From Agromyces hippuratus (GTDB lineage: Bacteria; Actinomycetota; Actinomycetes; Actinomycetales; Microbacteriaceae), in contig NZ_JACCFI010000001.1 of NCBI RefSeq assembly GCF_013410355.1, forward strand, positions 1,612,001 through 1,676,000: 64,000 bases of DNA, written 5' to 3'. The position numbers and the translations under genes were made by a program. Position 1 is the stretch's first letter, and each line of letters opens with the position of its first letter. Positions 26,303 to 34,874 of the stretch are shown here, one piece after another. The notes below the pieces were generated by a model. The model was given only the letters and a program-made list of their open reading frames with translations. It did no database searches and was not told where the DNA came from.

Positions 26303-27598
26303 GCCATGGCCGATCCGGCACTCCTCGACCTTCCGTGGGATCTCCCGCTCGAGGCCTGGCCGAACGACACGATCGCGGCGCTGCCGAAGGGAATCTCGCG
26401 CCACCTCGTGCGATTCGCGCACCTCGGAGCGCACATCGTGGCGATCAAGGAGACGACGGCCGAGATGGCCAAGGGCGAGTACGAGATGCTGCGCACCCTG
26501 CAGCGACTCGACATCCCCTGCGTCGACCCGGTCGCCGTCATCACCAACCGCACCGACGACGAGGGCGATGCGCTGAAGCCGGTGCTCGTCACCCGGCACC
26601 TGCGGTTCTCGCTCCCCTACCGCGCCCTGTTCTCGCAGACGCTGCGACCCGACACGGCGACGCGACTCGTCGACGCCCTCGCAGTGCTGCTCGTGCGCCT
26701 GCACATCGTGGGCTTCTTCTGGGGCGACGTGTCGCTGTCGAACACCCTCTTCCGCCGCGACGCCGGCGCCTTCGCCGCGTACCTCGTCGATGCCGAGACG
26801 GGCAAGCTCTACGAGGGCGGCCTCTCGAACGGGCAGCGCGAGAACGACCTCGAGATCGCCCGGGTCAACATCGCCGGCGAGCTCCTCGACCTCGAGGCGG
26901 GCGGAAAGGTCGCCGACGAACTCGACCCGGTCAACATCTCGAACGGCATCGTCGAGGCCTACCGCAGCCTCTGGCTCGAGCTGACCGGCTCCGAGTCGTT
27001 CTCGAGCGCCGAGCGCTGGCGCATCAACGAACGCGTGAACCGGCTCAACGAGCTCGGCTTCGACATCGAGGAACTCGCGATCAAGACCGACGACTCGGGC
27101 ACGACCGTGCGCATCCAGCCGAAGGTCGTCGATGCCGGCCACCACCAGCGACGCCTGCTGCGGCTGACCGGTCTCGACGCCGGCGAGAACCAGGCGCGAC
27201 GCTTGCTGAACGACCTCGACTCCTATCGGGCGGCGTACGACAAGTCCGACCTCGACGAGGAGATGGTCGCCCACGAATGGCTCATGCGGGTGTTCGAACC
27301 CGTCGTGCGGGCGATTCCGCGTGAGCTCCGCGGCAAGCTCGAACCGGCCGAGGTCTTCCACCAGCTGCTCGATCACCGCTGGTTCCTCGCGCAGCAGGTG
27401 GGCCACGACATCCCCCTCGCCGAGGCGGTGAGCTCCTACATCAACACCGTGCTGCGCCACCGGCGCGACGAGGCGACCGTGATCGGCCCGCCGACCGGCG
27501 CGTTCACGTCGCCGATCGAGACCATCCCGTCGACCGACACCGCGGCGTTCGCCGCACTCGACCCCGACGACGACGGCGACTGGCGCGCGAACGTCTGA
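26276..27598 (+). CDS. DUF4032 kinase-like protein
   Basis: This is a 440-aa cytoplasmic protein of the actinobacterial DUF4032 family, related to lipopolysaccharide-kinase-like folds. Kinase-like elements are visible: VAIKETT with Lys58 as candidate nucleotide-binding lysine, RLHIVGFFWGDVSLSN as catalytic loop (Asp151, Asn156) and YLVDAETG (Asp172) as metal-binding segment. The DUF4032 domain itself forms the second half. The substrate is unknown. ATG 26276 continues a conserved N-terminus (LPWDLPLEAWP). Its own start region has been copied three times upstream in tandem, which could alter expression. It ends at a palindrome facing rlmB. Confidence 0.85.
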   Translation: MSGSLSITSAMADPALLDLPWDLPLEAWPNDTIAALPKGISRHLVRFAHLGAHIVAIKETTAEMAKGEYEMLRTLQRLDIPCVDPVAVITNRTDDEGDALKPVLVTRHLRFSLPYRALFSQTLRPDTATRLVDALAVLLVRLHIVGFFWGDVSLSNTLFRRDAGAFAAYLVDAETGKLYEGGLSNGQRENDLEIARVNIAGELLDLEAGGKVADELDPVNISNGIVEAYRSLWLELTGSESFSSAERWRINERVNRLNELGFDIEELAIKTDDSGTTVRIQPKVVDAGHHQRRLLRLTGLDAGENQARRLLNDLDSYRAAYDKSDLDEEMVAHEWLMRVFEPVVRAIPRELRGKLEPAEVFHQLLDHRWFLAQQVGHDIPLAEAVSSYINTVLRHRRDEATVIGPPTGAFTSPIETIPSTDTAAFAALDPDDDGDWRANV

Positions 27599-27652
27599 TC
27601 GCGGCATCCGCTCGCCGCCGGCGGGCCCGAGCTGCGCACTCGATCCGAGGGT

Positions 27653-27680
27653 ACGCCGGCGGGCAGCTGCCCGCCGGCGT
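27653..27680. terminator. Perfect 28-bp palindrome between convergent DUF4032 gene and rlmB
   Basis: ACGCCGGCGGGCAG is followed directly by its reverse complement. In RNA it would form a stem with a small central loop. It lies 12 bp from the rlmB stop and 55 bp from the DUF4032 stop, so it can serve both genes. Confidence 0.6.
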
Positions 27681-27691
27681 CACCGCCAGCG

Positions 27692-28714
27692 TCAGCCGTC
27701 GGCGCGGAGCTTCGAGATCTCGTAGAGCGTGACGGATGCCGCGATGCCGGCGTTGAGCGACTCGGTCGACGCCGAGATCGGAATCGACACGATCGCGTCG
27801 CACGTCTCGGCGACGAGGCGGGAGAGGCCCTTGCCCTCGCTGCCGACGACGATCACGATCGGTCGGTCGGCCCAGCTGAGTCCGGGGAGCGACACGTCGC
27901 CGCCGCCGTCGAGGCCGAGCACGAAGACGCCGCGCTCCTTGAGCGCCTTGAGGGTCTGCGTGAGGTTCGGCGCCATCGCGACGGGCACGCGTGCCGCTGC
28001 GCCGGCCGAGGTCTTCCAGGCGGCCGCGTTCACGCCGACCGAGCGGCGCTGCGGCACGATGACGCCCTGGCCGCCGAACGCGCCGGTCGAACGCAGGATC
28101 GCGCCGAGGTTGCGCGGGTCGGTGATGCCGTCGAGCGCCACGAAGAGCGGCGTCTCGTCGCGGGCGAGCACCTCGTCGAGCAGCTCGATGGGGTGCGCGT
28201 ACTCGTACGGCGGCACCTTGAGCGCGAGGCCCTGGTGCACGCCGCCCTCGCCGGCGAGCCGGTCGAGTTCGGGACGCATGACCTCGAGGATCGGGATGCC
28301 GCGGTTGGTCGCGACCTTCATCGCCTCGCGCACGCGGTCGTCCATCTCGACGCGTGCGGCGACGTAGAGGGTCGTGGCGGGGATGCGCGCCCGGAGCGCC
28401 TCGACGACCGAGTTGCGGCCGGTCACGATCTCGGACTCGTCGCCCGTCTTCGCCCGTCGGGCTGCGCCGGACGCACCGCGCGGGGCACCGGGGCGCTGGC
28501 CCGAACCCTGCCCGGCGACGCGCTTGCCGCCGCTCGCGGTGTAGCGCTCCTGCGCCGCCTTCCGCTTGCCGGCGGGGTGCCAGGCGCGGTCTTCGGCCTT
28601 CGGCGTCGGACCCTTGCCCTCGAGGGCCTGACGGCCCTGGCCGCCCGAGCCGACCTGCTTGTTCTTCGCCTTCCGCACGGCTCCGGCGCGCGACTTGCCG
28701 CTGCTGCCCTTCAT
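27692..28714 (-). CDS. rlmB: 23S rRNA 2'-O-methyltransferase RlmB-like (SpoU/TrmH family)
   Basis: This is a 340-aa SPOUT methyltransferase, probably modifying the ribose of G2251 (E. coli numbering) in 23S rRNA. A long basic, Gly-rich N-terminal extension (about residues 1-90) is likely disordered. It precedes the substrate-binding domain (VTGRNSVVEALRA). The catalytic SpoU domain has ALDGITDPRNLGAILRS, VVGSEGKGLSRL and SIPISASTESLNAGIAASV, motifs 1-3 including the knot. The start ATG 28714 overlaps the cysS stop by 4 bp, a cysS-rlmB arrangement common in actinobacteria. Substrate site is inferred from family. Confidence 0.92.
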   Translation of the reverse strand: MKGSSGKSRAGAVRKAKNKQVGSGGQGRQALEGKGPTPKAEDRAWHPAGKRKAAQERYTASGGKRVAGQGSGQRPGAPRGASGAARRAKTGDESEIVTGRNSVVEALRARIPATTLYVAARVEMDDRVREAMKVATNRGIPILEVMRPELDRLAGEGGVHQGLALKVPPYEYAHPIELLDEVLARDETPLFVALDGITDPRNLGAILRSTGAFGGQGVIVPQRRSVGVNAAAWKTSAGAAARVPVAMAPNLTQTLKALKERGVFVLGLDGGGDVSLPGLSWADRPIVIVVGSEGKGLSRLVAETCDAIVSIPISASTESLNAGIAASVTLYEISKLRADG

Positions 28715-30135
28715 AGTCCCAAGCTCCAATGCGTTCCGGTAGAACTGTCTTCGATGGTGATGCCCGCCGCCGAGAGTTCGGCGCGGATCCGGTCTGCGGC
28801 AGCGTAGTCCCTCGACTCGCGCGCAGCCTGTCGGTCTTCGATGAGACGCGTGACGAGCGCGTCGAGTGCGGATGCCGCGGGGCCGGAGTCGGCCGTCGCC
28901 CAGCGCGGGTCGCGCGGGTCGATGCCGAGCACCTCGACCATGGCCGAGACCTGGCCGTGCGCCACGGCGGCGTCGTGCAGCTCTTCGGCGTCGAGCGCCT
29001 GGTTGCCGGCGCGCACGGTGTCGTGCAGCACGGCGAGGGCCTGGGGCACACCGAGGTCGTCGTCCATCGCCGCGGCGAACGCGTCGGGGATGACCGGGGC
29101 GCCAGTGCCCGCGAACCGGGTGCCGGCGAGGCGCCGTTCGACGCGCGAGAGGAAGCCGCGGATGCGGTCGACCGCCGCCTCGGCCTCGGCGAGCGAGCCG
29201 GGCGCGTAGTCGAGGGTGGATCGGTAGTGGGCCGCGCCGAGGAGGTAGCGCACCGCGAGCGGGGAGGCGAGCTCGAACAGCTCGGCGGCGTAGACGGAGT
29301 TGCCGAGCGACTTCGACATCTTCTGCCCGCCAATGTTCACGAGGCCGTTGTGCACCCAGTACCGCGCGAAGGCGTCACCCGCGGCCGCGGATTGGGCGAG
29401 TTCGTTCTCATGATGCGGGAAACGCAGGTCGAGCCCGCCGCCGTGGATGTCGAATTCGGAGCCGAGGTAGCGGGTCACCATCGCCGAGCACTCGATGTGC
29501 CACCCGGGCCGTCCGTCGCCCCATGGCGACTTCCATGACGCGGACTCGGGTTCCGCGGGCTTGCGCCCCTTCCACAGTGCGAAGTCGCGCGGGTCGCGCT
29601 TGCCCCGCGGGTCGGCGTCGGCAGCGGCCTCCATGTTGTCGCGCTGCTGCCGGGTGAGCTCACCGTACGCGGGCCAGCTCGCGGTGTCGAAGTACACGTC
29701 GCCCGAGGCATCCGGAGCTGCGTATGCGTGACCGCGCTCGACGAGCCGAGCGATGAGTTCGACCATCTGCTGGACACTCGCGGTCGCGCGCGGCTCGTAG
29801 GTGGGCGCGAGGATTCCGAGCGAGGAATACGCGGAGGTGAACTCGAGCTCGACGCGGTAGGCCAGGGCCCACCAGGGCTCGTCGGTGCCGTTGTCGGTCG
29901 CCGCGTTCAGGATCTTGTCGTCGATGTCGGTGACGTTGCGCACGAACACGACGTCGTTGCCACGGTGGGCGAACCATCGACGCATGATGTCGTAGACGAG
30001 CGCGCTGCGCAGGTGCCCGATGTGCGGGCTCGACTGCACGGTGGGACCGCAGACGTACATGCCGACGCGCCCATCGCGCAGGGGCGCGAAGTCGCGCAGG
30101 GCCTGGGCCTTCGAGTCGTAGAGTCGCACGGTCAC
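28711..30135 (-). CDS. cysS: Cysteinyl-tRNA synthetase
   Basis: This is a 474-aa class I aminoacyl-tRNA synthetase that charges tRNA-Cys. The HIGH motif appears as SSPHIGHLRS near residue 39 and the KMSKS loop as GQKMSKSLGNS. The zinc ligands include Cys29 (YVCGPTV), the cysteine in WHIECSAM and the histidines of FPHHENE. The C-terminal DALR-like region is normal in length. It starts with GTG 30135 and TAGGCT lies 6 nt upstream, fitting leaderless transcription. It overlaps rlmB and follows ispDF on the same strand after 45 bp. Confidence 0.97.
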   Translation of the reverse strand: MTVRLYDSKAQALRDFAPLRDGRVGMYVCGPTVQSSPHIGHLRSALVYDIMRRWFAHRGNDVVFVRNVTDIDDKILNAATDNGTDEPWWALAYRVELEFTSAYSSLGILAPTYEPRATASVQQMVELIARLVERGHAYAAPDASGDVYFDTASWPAYGELTRQQRDNMEAAADADPRGKRDPRDFALWKGRKPAEPESASWKSPWGDGRPGWHIECSAMVTRYLGSEFDIHGGGLDLRFPHHENELAQSAAAGDAFARYWVHNGLVNIGGQKMSKSLGNSVYAAELFELASPLAVRYLLGAAHYRSTLDYAPGSLAEAEAAVDRIRGFLSRVERRLAGTRFAGTGAPVIPDAFAAAMDDDLGVPQALAVLHDTVRAGNQALDAEELHDAAVAHGQVSAMVEVLGIDPRDPRWATADSGPAASALDALVTRLIEDRQAARESRDYAAADRIRAELSAAGITIEDSSTGTHWSLGL

Positions 30136-30180
30136 CCGCCAAGCCTACCGGCCGGGCGTGTCAGCACCCTGCGCGGTCGC

Positions 30181-31371
30181 TCAGCCGCGCGGGAGCAGCA
30201 TGGCGGTCGCGATCGCGGCGACCCCCTCGCCACGACCGGTGAACCCGAGCGCGTCGCTCGTGGTCGCGGTGACGCTCACGGGCGCGTCGAGGATTCCGGA
30301 CAGCAGCGCCTCGGCTTCGGCCCGACGCGGCGCGAGCTTCGGACGGTTCCCGACGATCTGCACGGTCACGTTGCCGATCCTCCAGCCCGCGGCCTCGACG
30401 AGTCGCCGGGTCTCGGCGAGGAAGACCTCGCCGTGGGCGCCCGCGAACCGCGCGTCGGCCGTGCCGAACACTTGGCCGACGTCGCCGAGGCCCGCGGCGG
30501 CGAGCAGGGAATCGCAGATCGCGTGCGCCGCGGCATCGCCGTCGGAGTGCCCCGAGAGACCGTGCTCGCCCGGCCACTCGAGGCCCGCCAACCAGAGCGG
30601 CGTCGCCGCGTCGTCGGCGAAGGCGTGCACGTCGGTGCCGGTGCCGACCCGGGGCGCCGGGGCGCCGCGCGATGCCAGCGCCGCGCGCTCGGCGACGAGC
30701 TGCTCGGCACGATGCAGGTCGGCGGGCACCGTGATCTTGAACGCTCGCACGTCGCCCGGCACCGCGTCGACGACGAGCCCGGCGGATGCCACGAGCGCCG
30801 CGTCATCCGTGAACTCCTCGTGCGCCGTGGCGTACGCGTGGTCGAGCGAGGCCCGCGGGAAGCCCTGCGGCGTCTGCACCGCCCGGAGTGCGGAGCGGTC
30901 TACGGTCTCGAGCACCCGGCCGTCGTCGGAGACGCGCTTGACGGTGTCGACGACGTCGAGCGCCGGCACGATGCCGCGTCGACGCGCACGCACGGCCCCC
31001 ACGACCTCATCGAAGAGCAGGGCCGGAGCGAGTGCTCGCGCGGCGTCGTGCACGAGCACGGTGTCGACCGAAGCCGGGAGCACGGCGAGCCCACCGGCGA
31101 CCGACTCCTGCCGGGTCGCGCCGCCGGCGACGACGACGAGCTCCGCGCCAGCGGCCTCGGCGATCGGGGCGAAGCTCGATCGGGTCGACTCGACGCGGTC
31201 GACCGGCACCACGAGCACGAGGTGCGGGGTCTCGCGCATGGCGAGCACGGAATCGACGGCGACCGAGAGCACCGTGCCCGGGCCGAGCGGCACGAAGGCC
31301 TTGGGCTCGGCATGGCCGAGCCGGGTGCCGCTGCCTGCGGCGACGACGATGACGGCGATCGCTGAACTCAC
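30181..31371 (-). CDS. ispDF: Bifunctional IspD/IspF isoprenoid enzyme
   Basis: This 396-aa fusion carries out two steps of the MEP pathway. The N-terminal IspD domain (about 1-230) makes CDP-methylerythritol and has VVAAGSGTRLGHAEPKAF, VLVHDAARAL and RAVQTPQGF. The C-terminal IspF domain (about 240-396) makes MEcPP and has the metal-binding GTGTDVHAF, LSGHSDGDAAAHAICDSLL and TTSDALGFTGRGEG. The fusion is known in actinobacteria and some other groups. The start is GTG 31371 with TACGCT 6 nt upstream, so it looks leaderless. It sits downstream of carD behind a strong terminator. Confidence 0.96.
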   Translation of the reverse strand: MSSAIAVIVVAAGSGTRLGHAEPKAFVPLGPGTVLSVAVDSVLAMRETPHLVLVVPVDRVESTRSSFAPIAEAAGAELVVVAGGATRQESVAGGLAVLPASVDTVLVHDAARALAPALLFDEVVGAVRARRRGIVPALDVVDTVKRVSDDGRVLETVDRSALRAVQTPQGFPRASLDHAYATAHEEFTDDAALVASAGLVVDAVPGDVRAFKITVPADLHRAEQLVAERAALASRGAPAPRVGTGTDVHAFADDAATPLWLAGLEWPGEHGLSGHSDGDAAAHAICDSLLAAAGLGDVGQVFGTADARFAGAHGEVFLAETRRLVEAAGWRIGNVTVQIVGNRPKLAPRRAEAEALLSGILDAPVSVTATTSDALGFTGRGEGVAAIATAMLLPRG

Positions 31372-31458
31372 GGTTCGAGCGTAGTCGCGCCGAGATCCGA
31401 CGGCTGCGGTGAACGGACGTCTGCGGCGCCCACCGCACGTCGGGCCCGCCTGGATACG

Positions 31459-31492
31459 ACGAACGGCGGGTGCATGGGCACCCGCCGTTCGT
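31459..31492 (-). terminator. Hairpin downstream of carD
   Basis: ACGAACGGCGGGTGC (31459-31473) pairs perfectly with GCACCCGCCGTTCGT (31478-31492) around a 4-nt loop, 12 bp beyond the carD stop. It separates carD from ispDF. Confidence 0.8.
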
Positions 31493-31504
31493 GTGGAACT
31501 CCCG

Positions 31505-31987
31505 CTAGGAGGCGAGGACCTCGTCGAGCACGGTCGAGGCCGCCTCTTCGTCGGTCTTCTCCGCGAGCGCGAGCTCGGAGATGAGAATCTGGCGCGCCTT
31601 GGCGAGCATTCGCTTCTCGCCTGCAGAGAGCCCGCGGTCCTGATCGCGGCGCCAGAGGTCGCGCACGACCTCGGAGACCTTGATCACGTCACCTGATGCG
31701 AGCTTCTCGAGATTCGCCTTGTAGCGACGCGACCAGTTGGTCGGTTCCTCGGTGAAGGGGGCACGCAGCACCTCGAAGACCTTGTCGAGGCCCTCTTTGC
31801 CGATGACGTCGCGAACGCCGACCAGGTCGACGTTCTCAGCGGGCACCTCGATGACGAGGTCTCCCTGCGTGACGTTCAGCTTGAGGTAGAGCTTCTCTTC
31901 ACCCTTGATGATGCGTTTCTTGACCTCGGTGATCGTTGCGGCACCGTGGTGGGGGTAAACGACGGTTTCGCCAACCTCAAAAAGCAT
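31505..31987 (-). CDS. carD: CarD-family transcription factor
   Basis: CarD binds the RNA polymerase beta subunit and stabilises open promoter complexes, mainly at rRNA and growth-related promoters. The 160-aa protein has the N-terminal RNAP-interaction (Tudor-like) domain MLFEVGETVVYPHHGAATI and the C-terminal DNA-binding helical domain with TNWSRRYKANLEKLASGD and the conserved tryptophan in VVRDLWRRDQ. ATG 31987 has AAAGGA upstream and matches the family N-terminus; the ATG 7 codons upstream does not. It is divergent from a small lipoprotein gene and usually essential in actinobacteria. Confidence 0.96.
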   Translation of the reverse strand: MLFEVGETVVYPHHGAATITEVKKRIIKGEEKLYLKLNVTQGDLVIEVPAENVDLVGVRDVIGKEGLDKVFEVLRAPFTEEPTNWSRRYKANLEKLASGDVIKVSEVVRDLWRRDQDRGLSAGEKRMLAKARQILISELALAEKTDEEAASTVLDEVLAS

Positions 31988-32073
31988 GAATAGATGTCCT
32001 TTCGGCAACTATCAGGATATCACATTCGGGATCATGCTAAGGTTCCGCCCCCTCTCGAGGCAGGCGCTGCTCG

Positions 32074-32079
32074 TAGGAT
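32074..32079 (+). promoter_or_regulatory. Candidate -10 of the small lipoprotein gene
   Basis: TAGGAT lies 65 bp upstream of the GTG start of the lipoprotein gene, leaving a leader of about 60 nt that carries GGAGG just before the start. Confidence 0.4.
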
Positions 32080-32144
32080 ATGCTCGGTTCGTTCCCTTCG
32101 CGCCCGGGCTCCTGCTCGTGCGCGACCACGCACTTGGAGGTTCT

Positions 32145-32621
32145 GTGAAGGCGCGTCTCGCGGCATCCGCTGCTCTGGCCCTCGGCATCGCGCTCGGCGC
32201 GAGCGGCTGCTCGATGGTCACCTACCAGGCGACGACCGAGCACTACGACGCGAGCGACGGCGTCTCCGTCGACGTCGGCGAGCTCGACCTCCGCAACGTC
32301 CTCGTCGTCTCCGACGACGGCGTCGACGGCACGCTCGTCATGACGGTCGTCAACAACGGCACCGACGACGTCACGCTCGGCGTGCAGTTCGGTGGCGACG
32401 ACACCGAGACCATCAGGGTCGAGGCCGGCTCCGAGGTCGTGTTCGGCGTCGACGCGGTCGAGGGCACCGATGAGGTCGAGCCCATCGTGCTCGAGGGCAT
32501 CGACACCCTCCCCGGAGCGTTCCTGCCCATGTTCTTCGAGTACTCGGGCACCGAGGGCGTCGAGAAGCTCATCCCGGTGCTCGACGGCCGGCTCCCCGAG
32601 TACGAGCACCTCGTTCCGTAG
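32145..32621 (+). CDS. Small secreted lipoprotein of unknown function
   Basis: This is a 158-aa exported protein. The N-terminus VKARLAASAALALGIALGASGC is a lipoprotein signal with the lipobox ASGC. The mature part is acidic and predicted to be beta-rich (LVMTVVNNGTDDVTLGVQFGG), like an immunoglobulin-type sandwich. No catalytic motif is visible and I do not recognise a named family. The start is GTG 32145 with GGAGG 4 nt upstream; the open frame extends further upstream but without a signal-like sequence. It is divergent from carD and ends at a TTCG-tetraloop terminator. Confidence 0.8.
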   Translation: MKARLAASAALALGIALGASGCSMVTYQATTEHYDASDGVSVDVGELDLRNVLVVSDDGVDGTLVMTVVNNGTDDVTLGVQFGGDDTETIRVEAGSEVVFGVDAVEGTDEVEPIVLEGIDTLPGAFLPMFFEYSGTEGVEKLIPVLDGRLPEYEHLVP

Positions 32622-32645
32622 CCTCGGCACGGCGACCAGACGACG

Positions 32646-32676
32646 AACGGGTGGGATGCTTCGGCACCCACCCGTT
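32646..32676 (+). terminator. TTCG-tetraloop hairpin after the lipoprotein gene
   Basis: AACGGGTGGG-a-TGC pairs with GCA-CCCACCCGTT across a TTCG loop (one bulged A), followed by TTCTCGTG. It lies 24 bp after the lipoprotein stop. Confidence 0.8.
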
Positions 32677-32680
32677 TCTC

Positions 32681-32712
32681 GTGTCCGGCGACGCGGTGCG
32701 CGCGCCGGACAC
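32681..32712 (-). terminator. Second hairpin, for convergent regX3
   Basis: GTGTCCGGCG (32681-32690) pairs perfectly with CGCCGGACAC (32703-32712) around a 12-nt loop. It lies 8 bp from the regX3 stop, so each convergent gene has its own hairpin here. Confidence 0.6.
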
Positions 32713-32720
32713 GCCGCAGT

Positions 32721-33401
32721 TCAGGCTTCGAAGCGATAGCCGAGCCCGCGCACGGTGACGAGCTGCACCGGCTCCGACGGCTGCTGCTCGATCTTCGAGC
32801 GGATGCGCTTGATGTGCACGTCGAGGGTCTTCGTGTCGCCGAAGTAGTCGGATCCCCAGACCCGGTCGATGAGCTGACCCCGGGTGAGCACGCGGCCGGG
32901 GTTGCGCATCAGCAGCTCGAGCAGCTCGAATTCCTTCAACGGCATGGGCACGGGCTCGCCGTCGACCTCGACCGTGTGCCGGTCGACGTCCATGCGCACC
33001 CGGCCGCCCTCGATCACCGCCTCGTCGAAGTCCTCGATCTCGATGCGCCGGCGCAGCACCGCGCGGATGCGCGCGAGCAGCTCACGGGTCGAGTAGGGCT
33101 TCGTGACGTAGTCGTCGGCGCCGAGCTCGAGCCCGACGACGATGTCGATCTCGGAGTCCTTCGCCGTCAGCATGATGATCGGCACCGTCGAGCGGCTGCG
33201 GATCTCGCGGCAGACCTCGGTGCCCGGCAGTCCCGGGAGCATGAGGTCGAGGAGCACCAGGTCGGCGCCCGCCCGGTCGAAGGCCTCGACGGCCGACGGA
33301 CCGTCGGCCGCGACCTCCACCTCGTAGCCCTCTCGTTCGAGCAGGAAGCTCAGCGGGTCGCTCAGTGCGATCTCGTCTTCGACGAGCAGGATGCGGGTCA
33401 C
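32721..33401 (-). CDS. regX3: Response regulator RegX3 (phosphate-starvation response)
   Basis: This is a 226-aa OmpR/PhoB-type response regulator. The receiver domain has the acidic pair in LLVEDE, the phosphorylated aspartate in LVLLDLMLPG (about Asp52) and the lysine in DDYVTKPYSTREL. The C-terminal winged helix ends VRGLGYRFEA. With SenX3 it forms the actinobacterial phosphate-sensing system that activates pst and related genes through PHO-type boxes. GTG 33401 follows GAGGAG and overlaps the senX3 stop by 4 bp. Divergent phoU and the pst operon at 49 kb support the assignment. Confidence 0.93.
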   Translation of the reverse strand: MTRILLVEDEIALSDPLSFLLEREGYEVEVAADGPSAVEAFDRAGADLVLLDLMLPGLPGTEVCREIRSRSTVPIIMLTAKDSEIDIVVGLELGADDYVTKPYSTRELLARIRAVLRRRIEIEDFDEAVIEGGRVRMDVDRHTVEVDGEPVPMPLKEFELLELLMRNPGRVLTRGQLIDRVWGSDYFGDTKTLDVHIKRIRSKIEQQPSEPVQLVTVRGLGYRFEA

Positions 33402-34690
33402 GTACGGTCTCCTCGATCGGAGGCTGCGGGTTTCGCAGCCGATGGTGATGACGTGCGGCGCTTCGTGGAACGCGGGTTCGCGGCATCCGCTCGCCCGTCG
33501 CCGTTGCGCCCGCCGGACTCGGCGGGAGTCGCCTGCGGTTCGTCGTCGGCGCCCGGTTCGATGGCGGACTCGGCGAGCGGCAGCCGGATCATGAAGGTCG
33601 AGCCGCGCCCGGGCTGCGACCACACCCGCACATCGCCGCCGTGGTTCTGCACGGTGTGCTTGACGATGCTGAGTCCGAGCCCCGAGCCGCCCGTGTTGCG
33701 CGAGCGAGCCTGGTCGACGCGGTAGAAGCGCTCGAACACCCGCTCGAGTTCGTCGGCCTCGATGCCGATGCCCTGATCGGTGACCGCGATCTCGACGACG
33801 TCACCGTCGACCTTCGCGCCCACACCGACGCGGCCGCCGGGATTCGAATAGGCGATCGCGTTGGCGATGAGGTTGTGCACGGCGACGACGAGGAGTGCCC
33901 GGTCGCCGTAGACCTCGGCCTTCTTCGTCGAGGACCGCACGGCCACCTCGACCTGCTTGGCGCCGGCCACGATGCGGTTCTGGTCGACGGCGGCCGCGAT
34001 GACCTGGTCGACCCGCACCAGGCGGTCGGGCCGCAGGGCGTCGCGGGCCTGCAGCCGCGAGAGCTCGATGACCTCGCTGGTGATGTGCGCGAGCCGGGCG
34101 GCCTCGACCGAGAGGCGGCCCGCGAAGCGGCGCACCTGCTCGGGTTCGTCGGCCGCCTGGTCGAGCGCCTCGGCGAGCAGGCTCACCGAGGCGATCGGCG
34201 TCTTGAGCTCGTGACTGATGTTCGCGACGAAGTCGCGCCGCACCTCGTCGAGGCGGTGCGCCTCGGTGCGGTCCTCGGCGAGCAGGAGCACGAAACGGGT
34301 GCCGAGCCGGGCGACGCGCACATGGAGTCGCATCGTCGACTCGCCGAACGGCCCGCGCGCCAGGGTGACCTCGTCGACGAGCGGCTCCCCGCCGCGTCGA
34401 ACGGATGCCGCGAGCTCGAGCAGTTCGGGATGCACGAGCGCCTGCTGGCGCACGAGTCCCATCGTGAGCGCACCGGGCGAGGCGCGGAGCACGTTGTTCG
34501 AGGGGTCGAGCACGACCCCCGCCGACTCCAGCACCTCGAGCACCTGGTCGACCCCGTCGGGGATCGTCGGTGCGACGACCTTCGCCGCGCTCGAACCGCG
34601 GCGCTCGGCCACGTGCAGCATGACCATGAATGCGGCGCCGAGGAAGATGCCGAAGGCCAGCGCCGTGAGCACCGACCAGGTGGAGTCCAT
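33398..34690 (-). CDS. senX3: Sensor histidine kinase SenX3
   Basis: This is a 430-aa membrane-associated kinase with one clear N-terminal hydrophobic segment (about residues 5-26), a PAS-like region (about 45-150) and a HisKA domain with the phosphorylated His in FVANISHELKTPI. The HATPase domain has N-, G1- and G2-boxes (NLIANAIAYSNPGG, TDQGIGIE, GGSGLGLSIV). The C-terminal tail of about 50 residues is basic, Ser/Pro-rich and probably disordered. It lacks an extracellular sensor, fitting phosphate sensing through PstSCAB-PhoU. The start ATG 34690 has TAGTCT 6 nt upstream, so the operon looks leaderless. Confidence 0.93.
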   Translation of the reverse strand: MDSTWSVLTALAFGIFLGAAFMVMLHVAERRGSSAAKVVAPTIPDGVDQVLEVLESAGVVLDPSNNVLRASPGALTMGLVRQQALVHPELLELAASVRRGGEPLVDEVTLARGPFGESTMRLHVRVARLGTRFVLLLAEDRTEAHRLDEVRRDFVANISHELKTPIASVSLLAEALDQAADEPEQVRRFAGRLSVEAARLAHITSEVIELSRLQARDALRPDRLVRVDQVIAAAVDQNRIVAGAKQVEVAVRSSTKKAEVYGDRALLVVAVHNLIANAIAYSNPGGRVGVGAKVDGDVVEIAVTDQGIGIEADELERVFERFYRVDQARSRNTGGSGLGLSIVKHTVQNHGGDVRVWSQPGRGSTFMIRLPLAESAIEPGADDEPQATPAESGGRNGDGRADAANPRSTKRRTSSPSAAKPAASDRGDRT

Positions 34691-34760
34691 GGCACCAGAC
34701 TAACCAGCCGCTCGGGGTCGATCCGCCGTTGTCCCGCTGTGCGGCGGTACGTTAACGAGT

Positions 34761-34787
34761 GTTCAGTGTCTCGGCACCTGTTGTTCA
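34761..34787. promoter_or_regulatory. Possible PHO-type box between senX3 and phoU
   Basis: Two GTTCA half-sites start at 34761 and 34783, exactly 22 bp (two 11-bp units) apart, in the divergent senX3-phoU region. The spacing fits PhoB/PhoP/RegX3-type direct repeats, but the middle unit is poor. Confidence 0.35.
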
Positions 34788-34874
34788 TCTTGCGCCGAGA
34801 GGATGCCCCGAGGGTCGGAATGCCCGGGCACGTCCGCGCCCGGCACGGGCCAGAGCAGAGAAGGATTCGACAAC